From NCBI GenBank assembly GCA_964035755.1, contig CAXIVR010000001.1, positions 353,971,674 through 354,035,673 of the forward strand: a DNA stretch of 64,000 nt, read 5' to 3'. Positions 63,852 through 64,000 of this stretch are shown piece by piece. Positions within the stretch are counted from its first letter, which is position 1. Each line of letters opens with the position of its first letter. The position numbers and the translations under genes are program-made. Source of the DNA: Teleogryllus oceanicus. Taxonomy: Eukaryota; Arthropoda; Insecta; Orthoptera; Gryllidae. Under the pieces are notes generated by a model. That model was not told where the DNA came from and ran no database searches. It was given only the letters and a program-made list of their open reading frames with translations.

Positions 63852-64000
63852 AATGAATATATCTAAAATTTGTATCTGTACATTGAACTGCCTTAAAACC
63901 AGCAAGCAAGTTGAAATTGGAAAGTATTGGCGATATTTTCTTTTCTATCTCCCAATTTCACTATGAAGTTTGCTATTTCTACTTCAAATTCACATTTTTT

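Overview
The window is animal nuclear DNA, most likely from an arthropod (an insect fits best). It is AT-rich and intron-rich, has long non-coding stretches and microsatellites, and is packed with decayed transposable elements of classes typical of arthropods. There are no operons and no bacterial features. Only one host gene is recognisable: two minus-strand exons (46,138-46,306 and 40,143-40,327) encode consecutive WD40 repeats most like TAF5L, a subunit of the SAGA/PCAF histone acetyltransferase complex. They are separated by an intron of about 5.8 kb that has filled with mobile elements. The species cannot be fixed from the sequence alone.

Layout. 0.4-4.3 kb: decayed CR1-like LINE (minus). 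4.4-5.6 kb: pieces of an R2-like LINE with a restriction-like endonuclease. 5.6-8.8 kb: I-like LINE copy A (plus), with a CR1 3'-UTR copy nested in its gag. 9.5-10.3 kb: a 155-bp tandem/foldback repeat. 10.5-13.7 kb: the best CR1-like LINE copy (minus). 13.7-15.4 kb: satellite-like repeats and two SINE fragments. 16.0-20.0 kb: an R2-like LINE split by a 2.9-kb element with terminal inverted repeats. That element carries a RING-finger ORF and an ORF with repeated ATKxYVD motifs, and looks like a relic of a Polinton- or virus-like element. 21.5-24.1 kb: a piggyBac element interrupted by a Transib (RAG1-related) element. 25.0-25.3 kb: a 5S rRNA-derived SINE. 26.9-28.6 kb: a tRNA SINE and a rearranged I-like LINE copy D. 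29.0-29.65 kb: an LTR-like segment with a core promoter. 33.2-36.9 kb: a Mutator-like transposase remnant and a 310-bp tandem satellite. 40.1-46.3 kb: the TAF5L exons, with an RTE-like LINE in the intron that is itself split by a Harbinger-type MITE. 46.7-48.6 kb: SINEs and a CR1 fragment. 49.8-50.2 kb: a GC-rich minisatellite. 50.2-55.9 kb: full-length I-like LINE copy C, bounded by a 13-bp target-site duplication. 57.7-63.9 kb: CR1 copy 4, a GC-rich LTR-like segment, a tRNA SINE, a strong hairpin, a decayed I-like LINE copy E, and a second copy of the composite SINE.

The elements relate to one another mainly by nesting and by shared machinery. The repeated CR1 3' UTR with an AAAT tail ties six loci together. 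The I-like family is present in four copies of different age. Several insertions can be dated relative to each other because they interrupt one another. All protein-coding transposon genes seen here carry frameshifts, stops or deletions, so none is expected to be autonomous. Reading is by eye: family assignments rest on recognised motifs, not on database searches.
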